From: Orlajensenia flava
Lineage (GTDB): Bacteria; Actinomycetota; Actinomycetes; Actinomycetales; Microbacteriaceae
DNA length: 64,000 nucleotides
Assembly: GCF_004801905.1 (NCBI RefSeq)
Contig: NZ_SSSN01000009.1
Location: forward strand, 1-64,000
Direction: 5' to 3'
Made by a program: the position numbers and the translations under genes
In this document: positions 16,647 through 24,373 of the stretch, one piece after another
How the letters are laid out: each line of letters starts with the position of its first letter
How positions within the stretch are numbered: position 1 is the first letter of the stretch
Notes under the pieces: generated by a model
Database searches by the model: none
What the model saw: the letters and a program-made list of their open reading frames with translations, nothing else
What the model was told of the DNA's origin: nothing

Positions 16647-16924
16647 GGGTGGGTCCTTCCAGAGGGCCATCGATCGGCGATCTGCTTCAAGGGGGCGGTA
16701 TCGATCGTGTGGAGCTTGTAGCGCCCGCGGCGCGCGGTGTGAACGAGGTCGGCTTGCTCGAGAACCTCGAGATGCTGCGAGACGGCTTGGCGCGATGGCG
16801 TGAGGTCGTACCGCACGGCGAGCTTCGAACACAGCTCGAACAGCGTCTGCTCGTCGCGCTCGAGGAGCAGGTCGAGCAGGGCGCGGCGCGTCTCGTCGGC
16901 TATTGCCCGATACACGTCGCTCAC
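16643..16924 (-). CDS. ArsR-family transcriptional regulator
   Basis: A 93-aa winged-helix repressor. The pattern is that of the ArsR group that controls VOC or SRPBCC proteins: VYRAIADETRRALLDLLLERD, the recognition part TPSRQAVSQHLEVLEQADLV and the wing ARRGRYKLHTID. No metal-binding Cys motif is present, so it does not sense arsenic or cadmium by the classical site. The GTG at 16924 is the likely start. It is coupled by a 4-base overlap to the broken VOC gene and has a perfect operator palindrome 12 bases upstream. Confidence 0.87.
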   Translation of the reverse strand: MSDVYRAIADETRRALLDLLLERDEQTLFELCSKLAVRYDLTPSRQAVSQHLEVLEQADLVHTARRGRYKLHTIDTAPLKQIADRWPSGRTHP

Positions 16925-16935
16925 GCGCCCAGAAT

Positions 16936-16955
16936 AGGCAAGCAACTGCTTGCCT
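16936..16955. promoter_or_regulatory. ArsR operator, perfect 9-bp inverted repeat
   Basis: AGGCAAGCA-AC-TGCTTGCCT is a perfect palindrome just upstream of the arsR GTG and 34 bases upstream of the small ORF on the other strand. Autorepression is the obvious reading; a divergent effect is possible. Confidence 0.75.
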
Positions 16956-16989
16956 GTCAAGGAAAGGTCCTCAGGAAGACGGAGCGGCT

Positions 16990-17091
16990 ATGAACGCGAT
17001 GAGAATCCGAGAATTTCATCGCGGCGCACTAGCGGCCGTTACCTCATCGTTATATATTCATAGAGCGTCAGTTGTTTGCTGTGGCGGCTGA
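16990..17091 (+). CDS. Possible 33-aa peptide ending in Cys-Cys, before a hairpin
   Basis: A 33-codon ORF with GGAG 5 bases before the ATG, ending ASVVCCGG. It reads away from arsR, begins just past the ArsR operator and is followed 38 bases later by a strong hairpin (17130-17163). A short Cys-bearing ORF followed by a hairpin is the layout of a leader peptide with attenuator, or of a free-standing small-peptide transcript. I recognise no family, and the stretch is AT-rich for this genome, so it may also be chance. Confidence 0.3.
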   Translation: MNAMRIREFHRGALAAVTSSLYIHRASVVCCGG

Positions 17092-17129
17092 CGCGGAATG
17101 TGATTGCAGGACACTCTTGGTGCAAGGGA

Positions 17130-17163
17130 GAGGGCCGGTCGTTAGCCTCAACGACCGGCCCTC
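17130..17163. terminator. Strong orphan hairpin
   Basis: Arms of 14 bp (17130-17143 and 17150-17163, core GGGCCGGTCGTT) match perfectly around a 6-base loop AGCCTC. No annotated gene ends into it on either strand: arsR starts to its left and marR to its right. There is no T-run. It would end or attenuate a transcript starting near 16960-16990, or form part of a small RNA. Confidence 0.65.
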
Positions 17164-17257
17164 AATCACGTTCGGACGACTTGCGTCAACCGGGCTTGGC
17201 CCGCGCGTAGGTCGGCGACTTCACCCCTAGTCTGGACTCGAAGGGGAGGTCGGGCAG

Positions 17258-17692
17258 ATGTCGGATCGCGCGCTCGCTGTCGCAACATGGGAATCGCTGT
17301 TCCGCGCCCAGGTCGCGGTGATGCGCACCCTTGCGACCGAGTTTCCGACGCAGGAGATCTCGTTCAACGAGTACGACGTGATGTTCAACGTCAGCCGAGA
17401 GCCCGGACGCCGACTGCGACTCCGCGAGCTCAACAAGCACGTGCTTCTCACGCAGCCGAGCGTCAGCCGCTTGGTCGACCGGCTGGTCGCCCTGGGCTTC
17501 CTCGAGAAGATCGCCGACCCCGAAGACGGTCGCGGCGCCATCGTCCTGCTGACGGATGCCGGCTACACCGCCTACCGCCGCGTCGCCGTGCAGCACGCGG
17601 AGTCCATCCGGCGCCGGGTCGGGTCCGTGCTGGACTCCGACGAGATGACCCATCTCGCCCAACTCTGCGACAAGCTCCAAGCCGCCGAGTGA
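17258..17692 (+). CDS. MarR-family transcriptional regulator
   Basis: A 144-aa winged-helix protein: RLRLRELNKHVLLTQPSVSRLVDRL (read as helix pair) and wing DPEDGRGAIVLLTDAGYTAY, with helices for dimerisation at both ends. The ATG follows AGGGGAGG with a suitable gap. Unlike the first MarR protein of this window it has no divergent partner. The 165 bases upstream contain an orphan hairpin and a small ORF; a terminator follows it. Its targets are not visible. Confidence 0.87.
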   Translation: MSDRALAVATWESLFRAQVAVMRTLATEFPTQEISFNEYDVMFNVSREPGRRLRLRELNKHVLLTQPSVSRLVDRLVALGFLEKIADPEDGRGAIVLLTDAGYTAYRRVAVQHAESIRRRVGSVLDSDEMTHLAQLCDKLQAAE

Positions 17693-17713
17693 TGCAGCGC
17701 ATCCGTTAAATGA

Positions 17714-17747
17714 CGATGGGGCGGAGACCCTACTCCCCACCCCATCG
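17714..17747 (+). terminator. Hairpin after marR
   Basis: CGATGGGG (17714-17721) pairs with CCCCATCG (17740-17747), and an inner GGAG/CTCC pair extends it. It starts 22 bases after the marR stop codon. No T-run follows. Confidence 0.55.
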
Positions 17748-18106
17748 CGGCAGTCCCTCGCAGGATTGCCTCCTCGGCCGGGCTACCCGAACATGGCCCG
17801 TCGAGAGCACACCGATGACGCGTCACGTGAACGTCCGGTCGCCACGAAGGACGAAGCGCGGGCGCGGTCGAGGGAGGCCGGAGCTGGGCGCTCCGGGGTG
17901 GGCAACAGGAGTTCGGGCTCCATGTCCACGTGCCTTTCGGGTCGGATCACGTGTCTGCGCACCACAAGGCCTCTGAAAGAACCTCGCGTGACGCGGAATC
18001 GGGTATGGGTGATCACCGGAGCGAACACCTTCGGACAACCATATACAAACGCATCGTGCCACACAGTACCCAGAAGGGGGGTGAATCGGCGAGTCGGAAC
18101 GTCGAT
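17748..18106. other. 359-base region without a recognisable gene
   Basis: Several frames stay open in this stretch but none has a ribosome site or a recognisable product. One short plus-strand segment near 17990-18030 reads RVWVITGAN, like the nucleotide-binding start of a short-chain dehydrogenase, but nothing of that family follows. The stretch may hold gene debris. Confidence 0.4.
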
Positions 18107-18457
18107 TCAGAGCAGATCCATGAACGGCTGCGGTAGGACGACGTTGTCAGGCACCTCCGCGAACAACGGGGCGATCTGCTCGGGCCGGTAGCCGGCGATG
18201 CCGCACCCGATCTCGGTGACGAGGAAGCGGAGCTGCGGATGCTGCTCGGCGAATTCGAGGAAGTCGGCCACCTCATCCGCGATCACGTCGAATCCGCTCA
18301 TCGTGTCGATGCCGTAGGAGCGACCCTGCAGACCTTCGCCCTGACCCCACACGGCGCCGAAGTGATCGTACGCGTACCGCGCCGCGCCGCCTCCGTGGGC
18401 GCCCGAAGCGTTGGAGCCGAAGACGAAGATCTCGCCCTCGCCGAGCTCCGTGATCAT
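18107..18457 (-). CDS. Macro-domain-like protein
   Basis: A 116-aa protein that I relate to short macro/Appr-1''-p-like proteins often found in phages and actinobacteria. It opens with EGEIFVFGSNASGAHGGGAARYA, a Gly-rich nucleotide-loop pattern (quoted in part), and ends with FLVTEIGCGIAGYRPEQIAPLF, which matches the second phosphate loop of macro folds. Binding or removal of ADP-ribose is a reasonable guess. It lies 4 bases after the DUF7882 gene and is co-transcribed with it. Fold confidence is moderate; no function is proven for this subgroup. Confidence 0.65.
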   Translation of the reverse strand: MITELGEGEIFVFGSNASGAHGGGAARYAYDHFGAVWGQGEGLQGRSYGIDTMSGFDVIADEVADFLEFAEQHPQLRFLVTEIGCGIAGYRPEQIAPLFAEVPDNVVLPQPFMDLL

Positions 18458-18461
18458 GACG

Positions 18462-18779
18462 TCAGGCCGTGACTTCGGCCATCACGGGCTCTTCGCCGAG
18501 CACCAGCCCCTGAGTGCTCGCCGCGGATGCCGCCAGCTCATCGAGCCACTGCCGGTTGAGCAGCGGCGCGCGCGAGCCGTTGAAGCGGAAATAGAGGGGG
18601 ATGGAATCGGACACCCAGAGCGCCCGCCGACCGCTGCCGAGGTCGACGCCATCCGTCCAGCTGAAGAAGAAGCTCTCGTGGCGTCGCAGCTTGGCGCTGA
18701 AGACGACCTGGAGGTGGGCGAGCACCCGGTCGTCGAACGTGAATTCCGCGGCTGGCGTGCCGTAGTAGAGGATTCCCAT
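18462..18779 (-). CDS. DUF7882 family protein, typical of Microbacteriaceae
   Basis: A 105-aa protein: MGILYYGTPAAEFTFDDRVL, then LAHLQVVFSAKLRRHESFFF, SWTDGVDLGSGRRALWVSDS and IPLYFRFNG. This pattern is the small protein often mislabelled as an ATP-dependent DNA ligase, now DUF7882, found almost only in Microbacteriaceae, commonly in several copies. No ligase motif is present. Function is unknown. It is the upstream gene of a pair with the macro-like protein, a pairing I have not met as a rule. Confidence 0.8.
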   Translation of the reverse strand: MGILYYGTPAAEFTFDDRVLAHLQVVFSAKLRRHESFFFSWTDGVDLGSGRRALWVSDSIPLYFRFNGSRAPLLNRQWLDELAASAASTQGLVLGEEPVMAEVTA

Positions 18780-18920
18780 TGGTGATTCTTCCCATCGTGC
18801 CGAGGGGTGAGGGCCCCGTTACGCGTCCAGTTTATGCGTCTGCATGCCCTCGCGATATAGCGCGGTTCGCGGCGAGGCAACCCCGTCGCCGGCGTCGGCT
18901 CGCGAGCGTACCGTCGAGCC

Positions 18921-20396
18921 ATGAGTTCCCTGTGGCTGGACCGGTCCCCGTCGATCGAGACGGATGCACGTTCGCGACCCGATTTCGACGAGATCATCGT
19001 GGGTGCGGGCATCACGGGGCTCATCACCGCCGTGCTGCTCGCCCGAGCCGGCCGACGCGTCGCGGTGCTCGAGGCTCGGACGGTCGGCGCCGTCGCGACC
19101 GGCAACACGACGGCGAAGCTGAGCGTGCTGCAGGGCGCGCACCTGCAGAAGATCAACGCGCGCTGTACGGACGGCGCCACGCACGCCTACGTGCGCGCGA
19201 ACCTCGCCGGTCGACGCTGGGTGCTCGACTTCGCCGAAGGCCATGGCGTTGCCGTGCAACGTCGCGACGCCGTCAGCTTCGCATCGACGCCGGATGGCGC
19301 GGCGTCCGTCGAGGAGGAGTATCGCCTCGCCTCGACAGCCGGGCTCGCCGTCACGCTGGAGGCGGACGCGGGACTGCCGTTCCCCACTTTCGGCGCGGTG
19401 CGGCTGGCCGACCAGGCCGAGTTCGATCCGATGCAGCTGCTCGCCGCTCTCGCGGACGAGGTGCGCTCGCTCGGCGGCGTTATCCGAGAAGGAGTGCGCG
19501 TGAGCGGTGCGAGCGCCCGGCACCCGGTGCGGGTCCACACGGATCGCGGGGAGTTCAGCGCCGAGCGGCTGGTGCTCGCCACCGGCACCCCGATGCTCGA
19601 CCGCGGATTGTACTTCGCGAAGCTGGCCGCCCAGCGCTCGTACGCGGCGAGTTACCGCGTGCCGGGGTCGCTGCCGCGTGACATGTACCTGAGCGTCGAC
19701 GAGCCCAGTCGGTCGATTCGAACCACTCCTGAGGGTGACGGTGAGCTGCTGCTCGTCGGGGGCTACGGCCACACGGTCGGACGGGAGCCATCACCCGCGT
19801 CACAGCGTGACGAACTGTTCGCGTGGACGGAGTCGACCTGGCCAGGCGCGGAACGCACGCACGACTGGAGCGCTCAGGACTACGAGACCCCGCATGGCGT
19901 GCCGTTCGTCGGGTGGCTTCCGCGCAGCGGCGGCCGCATCTTCCTCGCCACCGGCTACGACAAGTGGGGCATGACCAACGCGGCGCAGTGCGCCATTACC
20001 CTCGCCGGCGACCTGCTCGGCGGTACACCCGAGTGGGCGGCCGTGCTGCATCACCGGGTCACCCTTCCTGCGGCGATCGGACGCGGCATCGGCATGAACG
20101 CCGCGGTGGCCAAGCATTACGCCGTCGGGTGGACGCGCGCTCTCGTGCATCGGCTTCCGGATGCGACACCTCCCGAGGGCGCGGGCGCCGTCGGCCGGAT
20201 CGGCATCGCCCCCGTCGCCGCATCGACCGTGGATGGACGCACCTGCCACGTCACCGGAATCTGCCCGCACCTGGGCGCGATCCTCACGTGGAACGATGCG
20301 GAGGCGAGCTGGGACTGCCCCGCTCACGGGTCCCGTTTCGCGGCATCCGGCGAACGGCTGGAGGGGCCGGCCACCCGCGACCTGCGCCGCCGCTGA
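18921..20396 (+). CDS. FAD-dependent oxidoreductase with C-terminal Rieske domain
   Basis: The 491-aa protein joins two modules. Residues about 20-370 are a DadA/glycine-oxidase-like FAD domain: DEIIVGAGITGLITAVLLARAG, a GxGxxG dinucleotide fold shown here in part, and the C-terminal FAD contact RIFLATGYDKWGMTNA. Residues about 420-491 form a Rieske [2Fe-2S] domain with both ligand pairs, CPH (GICPHLGA) and CPAH (WDCPAHGSRF). Such fusions pass electrons from an amine or aldehyde oxidation to an iron-sulfur centre. The substrate is unknown. It stands alone, with the SPFH gene 132 bases downstream. Confidence 0.87.
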   Translation: MSSLWLDRSPSIETDARSRPDFDEIIVGAGITGLITAVLLARAGRRVAVLEARTVGAVATGNTTAKLSVLQGAHLQKINARCTDGATHAYVRANLAGRRWVLDFAEGHGVAVQRRDAVSFASTPDGAASVEEEYRLASTAGLAVTLEADAGLPFPTFGAVRLADQAEFDPMQLLAALADEVRSLGGVIREGVRVSGASARHPVRVHTDRGEFSAERLVLATGTPMLDRGLYFAKLAAQRSYAASYRVPGSLPRDMYLSVDEPSRSIRTTPEGDGELLLVGGYGHTVGREPSPASQRDELFAWTESTWPGAERTHDWSAQDYETPHGVPFVGWLPRSGGRIFLATGYDKWGMTNAAQCAITLAGDLLGGTPEWAAVLHHRVTLPAAIGRGIGMNAAVAKHYAVGWTRALVHRLPDATPPEGAGAVGRIGIAPVAASTVDGRTCHVTGICPHLGAILTWNDAEASWDCPAHGSRFAASGERLEGPATRDLRRR

Positions 20397-20528
20397 GCAC
20401 CTCGCGCCGCGCATCCGTCCCCGTCTCCGAGCCTCTCGGAGTGTCGACGGCACACCTCGCCCTGAGGGGGTCAGGGCGTCGCTAGACTCCAGCACCGGCA
20501 TTGCCATCGCTGAAGAAAGCAGACCCCC

Positions 20529-21518
20529 GTGTTCGTGTTCGCGCTCGTCCTGATCCTGCTCGCGATTCCCACCTTCGTGTTCGCCCTCAGCCGCTACCGC
20601 AAGGCGCAGGCAGCTGGCGGTGCGGATGTCGCGCCCGACGTGTCGACGAGCGCCGGCGGCTACAAGCTCGGCGCTCGCATCGCCGGCGGCATCGCGATCG
20701 CGCTCGCGGGCGTCGGGGTCGTCATCCTCGCCGTCACGAGCTTCTACACCCAGGATCCGGGTCAGGCGAACGTGCTGAAGGACATCACCGGCAACGTCGT
20801 CGGGCAGAACAACTCCACCGGCCTGCAGGCGAAGGCGCCGTGGGTCGACACGGTCACGTTCAACATCCGCAACCAGCAGATCGTGTTCGCGGGCGAGAAC
20901 GGGGCGGCATCCGACAACAACGGCGGGACGGCGGCAGGCCCCCAGATCACCGTGCAGGACAAGGACGGCGTCTCCTCGAACATCGATATCGCGGTGCGGT
21001 ACTCCATCCGCCCGGATGCCGTCACCGACATCTACAAGAAGTTCCTGTCGGAGGACAACTTCAAGACCTCCTTCATCGAGCAGGACATCCGCTCGGTGGT
21101 GCGCCTGGTGCCGAACGACTTCTCGACGCTCGCGCTCATCACCAATCGTGGCGATGTCGAGGCCGCCATCCTCAAGGCCCTCGAGGCGCGCTGGCAGGAC
21201 GACGGCGTCTCGGTGGACTCGATCAGCCTGCAGGAGATCCGTCCGCCCAAGGCCGTCGTGGACTCGTACGCTGCCGCACAGCAGGCCCAGATCAACGTGA
21301 CCAAGGAGCAGGCGAACCTCGACGCTGCCAAGGTCTCGGCGCAGCAGAAGGTCGTGCAGGCGCAGGCGGAGGCGGATGCGAACGCCATCCTGGCGGCGTC
21401 GCTGACGGACCCCATCCTGCGTCAGCGCTACCTCGACACTCTCAAGGAGCTCGCGGCGGCCGGAAATCTCGTCGTCGTGCCGGACGGTTTCAACGGGCTC
21501 GTCAACGTGACCAAATAG
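20529..21518 (+). CDS. SPFH/prohibitin (band 7) membrane protein
   Basis: A 329-aa protein with two N-terminal membrane segments (FALVLILLAIPTFVFAL and IAIALAGVGVVILAVTSF), then an SPFH/band-7 domain (about 75-250: APWVDTVTFNIRNQQIVF, SIRPDAVTDIYKKF) and an Ala/Gln/Glu-rich coiled coil (about 245-295). It forms large membrane-bound rings or scaffolds that organise membrane proteins and proteases. The GTG at 20529 is the likely start. It is monocistronic and convergent with the disulfide reductase gene. Confidence 0.88.
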   Translation: MFVFALVLILLAIPTFVFALSRYRKAQAAGGADVAPDVSTSAGGYKLGARIAGGIAIALAGVGVVILAVTSFYTQDPGQANVLKDITGNVVGQNNSTGLQAKAPWVDTVTFNIRNQQIVFAGENGAASDNNGGTAAGPQITVQDKDGVSSNIDIAVRYSIRPDAVTDIYKKFLSEDNFKTSFIEQDIRSVVRLVPNDFSTLALITNRGDVEAAILKALEARWQDDGVSVDSISLQEIRPPKAVVDSYAAAQQAQINVTKEQANLDAAKVSAQQKVVQAQAEADANAILAASLTDPILRQRYLDTLKELAAAGNLVVVPDGFNGLVNVTK

Positions 21519-21572
21519 GGCCTCGCGCGCGAAGCACCGCCGCCGGGTCGGTACCGGATCGATGCACCCTGC

Positions 21573-22988
21573 TCAGTTGTCCGCTGGCACACGCAACAAC
21601 TCCCGCGCGGCCATGCCGATGATGGCGCTGTAGGTCGGATAGGCGAATTTCACACTCGCGAGCGTCGACACCTCCACACTCGCCGCCATGGCCGTCGTCA
21701 CCGACTGGATCACCTCGACCGCGTTCTCGCCGACGGCATGCGCGCCCAGAATGACCTCGCGACGGCGGTCGGCGATGAGCTTGAGGAAACCAGTCTCGCG
21801 ATCGTCGATGACGGCTCGGTCCAGCGACGTGAACGGGACGACGGCGACGACGCAGAGCGGGTCGCTCTGCCGGGCTCGGTCCTCCGTCCACCCCACCCCC
21901 GCGTAATCGGGATCGGTGAAGCCTCCCGCGGGCAGGAGCTGATGAGGGGATCGGCGATTTGTCCCGAGCACGGCGTTCTCGGCGGCCACTTCGCCCTCGA
22001 AGTTCGCAGCTTGCACGAGCATGTCGCTGCCGTTCGCGTCGCCCACCGCGAAGATGTGCGAGGCGGCGGTGCGGAACTGCGGATCGACGGGGATCGCCGA
22101 TCTTACCGTCTCGAGACCGGCCTGAGCGAGTCCGAGGTCCTCGACATCCGCCGGCCAACCCGTGGCCATGATGACGGTGTCGAAGACTGCCTCGACCGGC
22201 TGCCCGGATGCACGCCAGTGCAGCACAATGGATCCGTCATCGGCCTGCTCGAGACGTTCGACGCCCTCGATTCCCTCCTCCACGACCATGCCCTGCTCGC
22301 GGAATGCACGGGCGATCGCCGCTGAAATGGCTCCGTCGGAAGCCATGAGCACCCGCGGCGCGAGGTCGAGCAGCGTGACAGCCGATCCAAACGAGCTGAG
22401 GATGGTGGCGAGTTGAGCTCCGGTGTTCCCCGCACCGATGATGGCGACGCTCTTCGGCAGAGCGGGGAGGTCGAGCACGTGCTCGGGGACGGTCGCGAGT
22501 TCGGCACCGGGGATCGGCAACCGGCGCGAGTGTCCTCCGACGCAGATGATGACCGACCGGGCTGTCACCCGGCGGCCGCTGTCGAGCTGGAGCGTGTTGG
22601 CGTCGACGAATCGAGCCTTGCCCTCGAGAATCAGGTCGATGCCGGCACTAGCGAAACGCTGCGCTTCCCGCTTGATCGAGCGCACCTTGTCCACGCGTTG
22701 CTGGACACGGGCGACGGTTGTCGGCCAGTCGATGTCCTCGAGGCGCACGGCGATCCCGTAGGCGTGAGCGGTGCGCACCTCGCGCATCATCCTGGCGGTC
22801 TTCGCGAGCACCCTCGTGGGGACGCACCCGGTGTTCACGCAGGTGCCACCGAGGCGATCGGCCTCGAGCACCACGACGCGCGCGCCGAGTTCCGCCGCGC
22901 GCAGGGCAGCTGCCGTGCCGGCCGGTCCGGCGCCGATGACGGCGACGTCGTAGGTCGTGGCGACGTCGGGGGCAGGCGTGTCCATCAT
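21573..22988 (-). CDS. Pyridine nucleotide-disulfide oxidoreductase (mercuric-reductase/Lpd type)
   Basis: The 471-aa flavoenzyme has the FAD fold VAVIGAGPAGTAAALRAAELG, the redox-active pair Cys50/Cys55 (GGTCVNTGCVPT), an NAD(P) fold (VAIIGAGNTGAQLATIL) and the C-terminal interface motif with catalytic His-Glu (GAHAVGENAVEVIQ). It lacks an N-terminal heavy-metal domain and the Cys pair at the C-terminus needed by MerA, so it is probably not a mercuric reductase. Lipoamide, mycothione or quinone substrates are possible. ATG 22988 follows AAGGAG by 6 bases. tRNA-Arg lies upstream on the same strand. Confidence 0.88.
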   Translation of the reverse strand: MMDTPAPDVATTYDVAVIGAGPAGTAAALRAAELGARVVVLEADRLGGTCVNTGCVPTRVLAKTARMMREVRTAHAYGIAVRLEDIDWPTTVARVQQRVDKVRSIKREAQRFASAGIDLILEGKARFVDANTLQLDSGRRVTARSVIICVGGHSRRLPIPGAELATVPEHVLDLPALPKSVAIIGAGNTGAQLATILSSFGSAVTLLDLAPRVLMASDGAISAAIARAFREQGMVVEEGIEGVERLEQADDGSIVLHWRASGQPVEAVFDTVIMATGWPADVEDLGLAQAGLETVRSAIPVDPQFRTAASHIFAVGDANGSDMLVQAANFEGEVAAENAVLGTNRRSPHQLLPAGGFTDPDYAGVGWTEDRARQSDPLCVVAVVPFTSLDRAVIDDRETGFLKLIADRRREVILGAHAVGENAVEVIQSVTTAMAASVEVSTLASVKFAYPTYSAIIGMAARELLRVPADN

Positions 22989-23108
22989 CGAGGTCTCCTT
23001 CAGGCGGTCCTGGCTCGCCCTCATATTCGCATGAGTGCGGCGCGGCTGCCCGCTGGGATACGACGTGTGCTGGTCAGTCGTCATCCGCACCGGTATACGA
23101 ACGCAGAA

Positions 23109-23132
23109 GAGCCCCGACCGAAGTCGGGGCTC
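23109..23132 (-). terminator. Terminator after tRNA-Arg
   Basis: A 10-bp perfect stem (GAGCCCCGAC with GTCGGGGCTC) and loop CGAA starts 14 bases past the 3' end of the tRNA on the minus strand, the usual place for tRNA gene termination. The T-rich tail is short. Confidence 0.75.
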
Positions 23133-23145
23133 TAACGGAGGAAAG

Positions 23146-23218
23146 TGCGCCCGGAGGGATTCGAACCCCCAACCTTCTGATCCGTAGTCAGATGCTCTAT
23201 CCGTTGAGCTACGGGCGC
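23146..23218 (-). tRNA. tRNA-Arg (anticodon ACG)
   Basis: A 73-base cloverleaf on the minus strand. The acceptor stem is GCGCCCG paired with CGGGCGC, the discriminator base is A. The anticodon arm has stem TCTGA/TCAGA and the 7-base loop CTACGGA, giving anticodon ACG. The T arm contains GGTTCGAATCC. CCA is not encoded. Its A34 is the substrate of TadA, encoded at 642-1103, so this single tRNA would read CGU, CGC and CGA. Confidence 0.96.
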
Positions 23219-23312
23219 GTGCTCGTCCGGGCGAAAACCGCTCGGAAGCAACCTAGAGACTATATCCCAGGATGCGGCCCCCGACCAATTCGCGCCCTGG
23301 TCACGGCGGCCC

Positions 23313-23380
23313 CGCGCCGAGATCGGAGAATATGCGGGTGGTGAGGGCGTCACACCCGCATATTCTCCGTTCTCGGCGCG
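23313..23380. repeat. 28-bp inverted repeat, 27 of 28 paired
   Basis: Arms 23313-23340 and 23353-23380 are complementary at 27 of 28 positions (core GGAGAATATGCGGGTG) with a 12-base loop. It begins 12 bases after the last permease gene of the sugar operon on the minus strand, so it may end that transcript. The stem is far longer than a normal terminator and has no T-run, which also suggests an intergenic repeat of the REP/MITE kind. Confidence 0.8.
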
Positions 23381-23392
23381 AGAGAGAGGCGA

Positions 23393-24373
23393 TCAGCCCT
23401 TCACGGCTCCGCCTAGGCCTGCACTGCGCAGGAACAAGCGCTGGAAGACCAGGAACAGCACGACCGGGATGATCGTCGAGATCGCGAGGGCCGCGAGGAA
23501 CACGTCGAGCTCGGTCTGCGACTGCACGGCAGGCAAACGCACGGACAGCGGCTGCACGGCAGGGTCGGGGAGCACCAGCAACGGCCAGAGGAAGTCCTTC
23601 CACGCGGCGATGATGGCGAACACCGACACGACACCGAGAATGGGCCGCGACATCGGCAGCACGATCGACCAGAACACTCGGAACGGACCGGCGCCATCCG
23701 TCTTCGCCGCCTCGAACACCTCACGTGGCAGGTTGTCGAAGAACCGCTTGACCAACAGGATGTTGAACGCGTTGGCGGCGGCGGGCAGCCACACGGCCCA
23801 GAACGTGTTGAGCATCGAGGTGCCGATGATCGGCGGATGCAGGATCGTCAGGTACAACGGCACCAGCAGCACCACGGCGGGGATGAACAGCGTCGCGAGC
23901 ACGAGCCCATTGAGGATGGGCGCGTACTTCGGGCGCAGGATGGACAGCGCGTAGCCGGCGGTCGTCGCGACGAGCACCTGGAAGAACCAGGACCCCAGCG
24001 CGATGATGATGGTGTTGAGGAAGTACTGGTCGATGTGGATGTCGTTCCACGCGGTGGACAGGTTCGCCCAGTCGATGCCGTGGGGCCACAGCGCGAACGG
24101 CTGGCGCAGGGTGTCCTGCGTGGGCGTGACGGCCGCCTTCGCCAGCCACAGGATGGGGCCGAGCCCCGCGACGACGAGGCCGACGAGCAGCACCACGTGA
24201 ACGGCGCTCATCGTGATCTTGACGCCGGGCCGCTTGCGGTCGAAGCCGCTCAGCACGCCACGATCGGCCAGGTCGTCGAGCGACTCACGCCGCTTGCTCT
24301 TCTTGACGCTCATCTGAGGCCGCTCGATGCGGCTCAGGTCGGTGGGGACGCCGGCGGTCAATTGGTGCTCCAT
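23393..24373 (-). CDS. Sugar ABC transporter permease, second subunit (MalG/AraQ type)
   Basis: An inner-membrane subunit of 326 aa with six membrane segments and the EAA loop EVFEAAKTDGAGPFRVFW that contacts the ATPase. The C-terminus (LFLRSAGLGGAVKG) is typical. ATG 24373 overlaps the end of the first permease gene by 16 bases; an alternative ATG at 24313 (MSVKKSKRR, 306 aa) fits family length slightly better, and neither has a strong ribosome site. It imports the oligosaccharide cleaved by the GH13 enzyme of the same operon. No ATPase gene is present, so a shared MsiK-type ATPase elsewhere is expected. Confidence 0.9.
   Translation of the reverse strand: MEHQLTAGVPTDLSRIERPQMSVKKSKRRESLDDLADRGVLSGFDRKRPGVKITMSAVHVVLLVGLVVAGLGPILWLAKAAVTPTQDTLRQPFALWPHGIDWANLSTAWNDIHIDQYFLNTIIIALGSWFFQVLVATTAGYALSILRPKYAPILNGLVLATLFIPAVVLLVPLYLTILHPPIIGTSMLNTFWAVWLPAAANAFNILLVKRFFDNLPREVFEAAKTDGAGPFRVFWSIVLPMSRPILGVVSVFAIIAAWKDFLWPLLVLPDPAVQPLSVRLPAVQSQTELDVFLAALAISTIIPVVLFLVFQRLFLRSAGLGGAVKG

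Noticed and set aside
17980-18030. Short segment reading RVWVITGAN, similar to an SDR cofactor loop
   Set aside because: Only about ten residues match and no other SDR motif follows; treated as possible debris, not a gene.
21573-22988. Mercuric reductase (MerA) identity for the disulfide oxidoreductase
   Set aside because: No N-terminal metal domain and no C-terminal Cys pair; no mer genes nearby.
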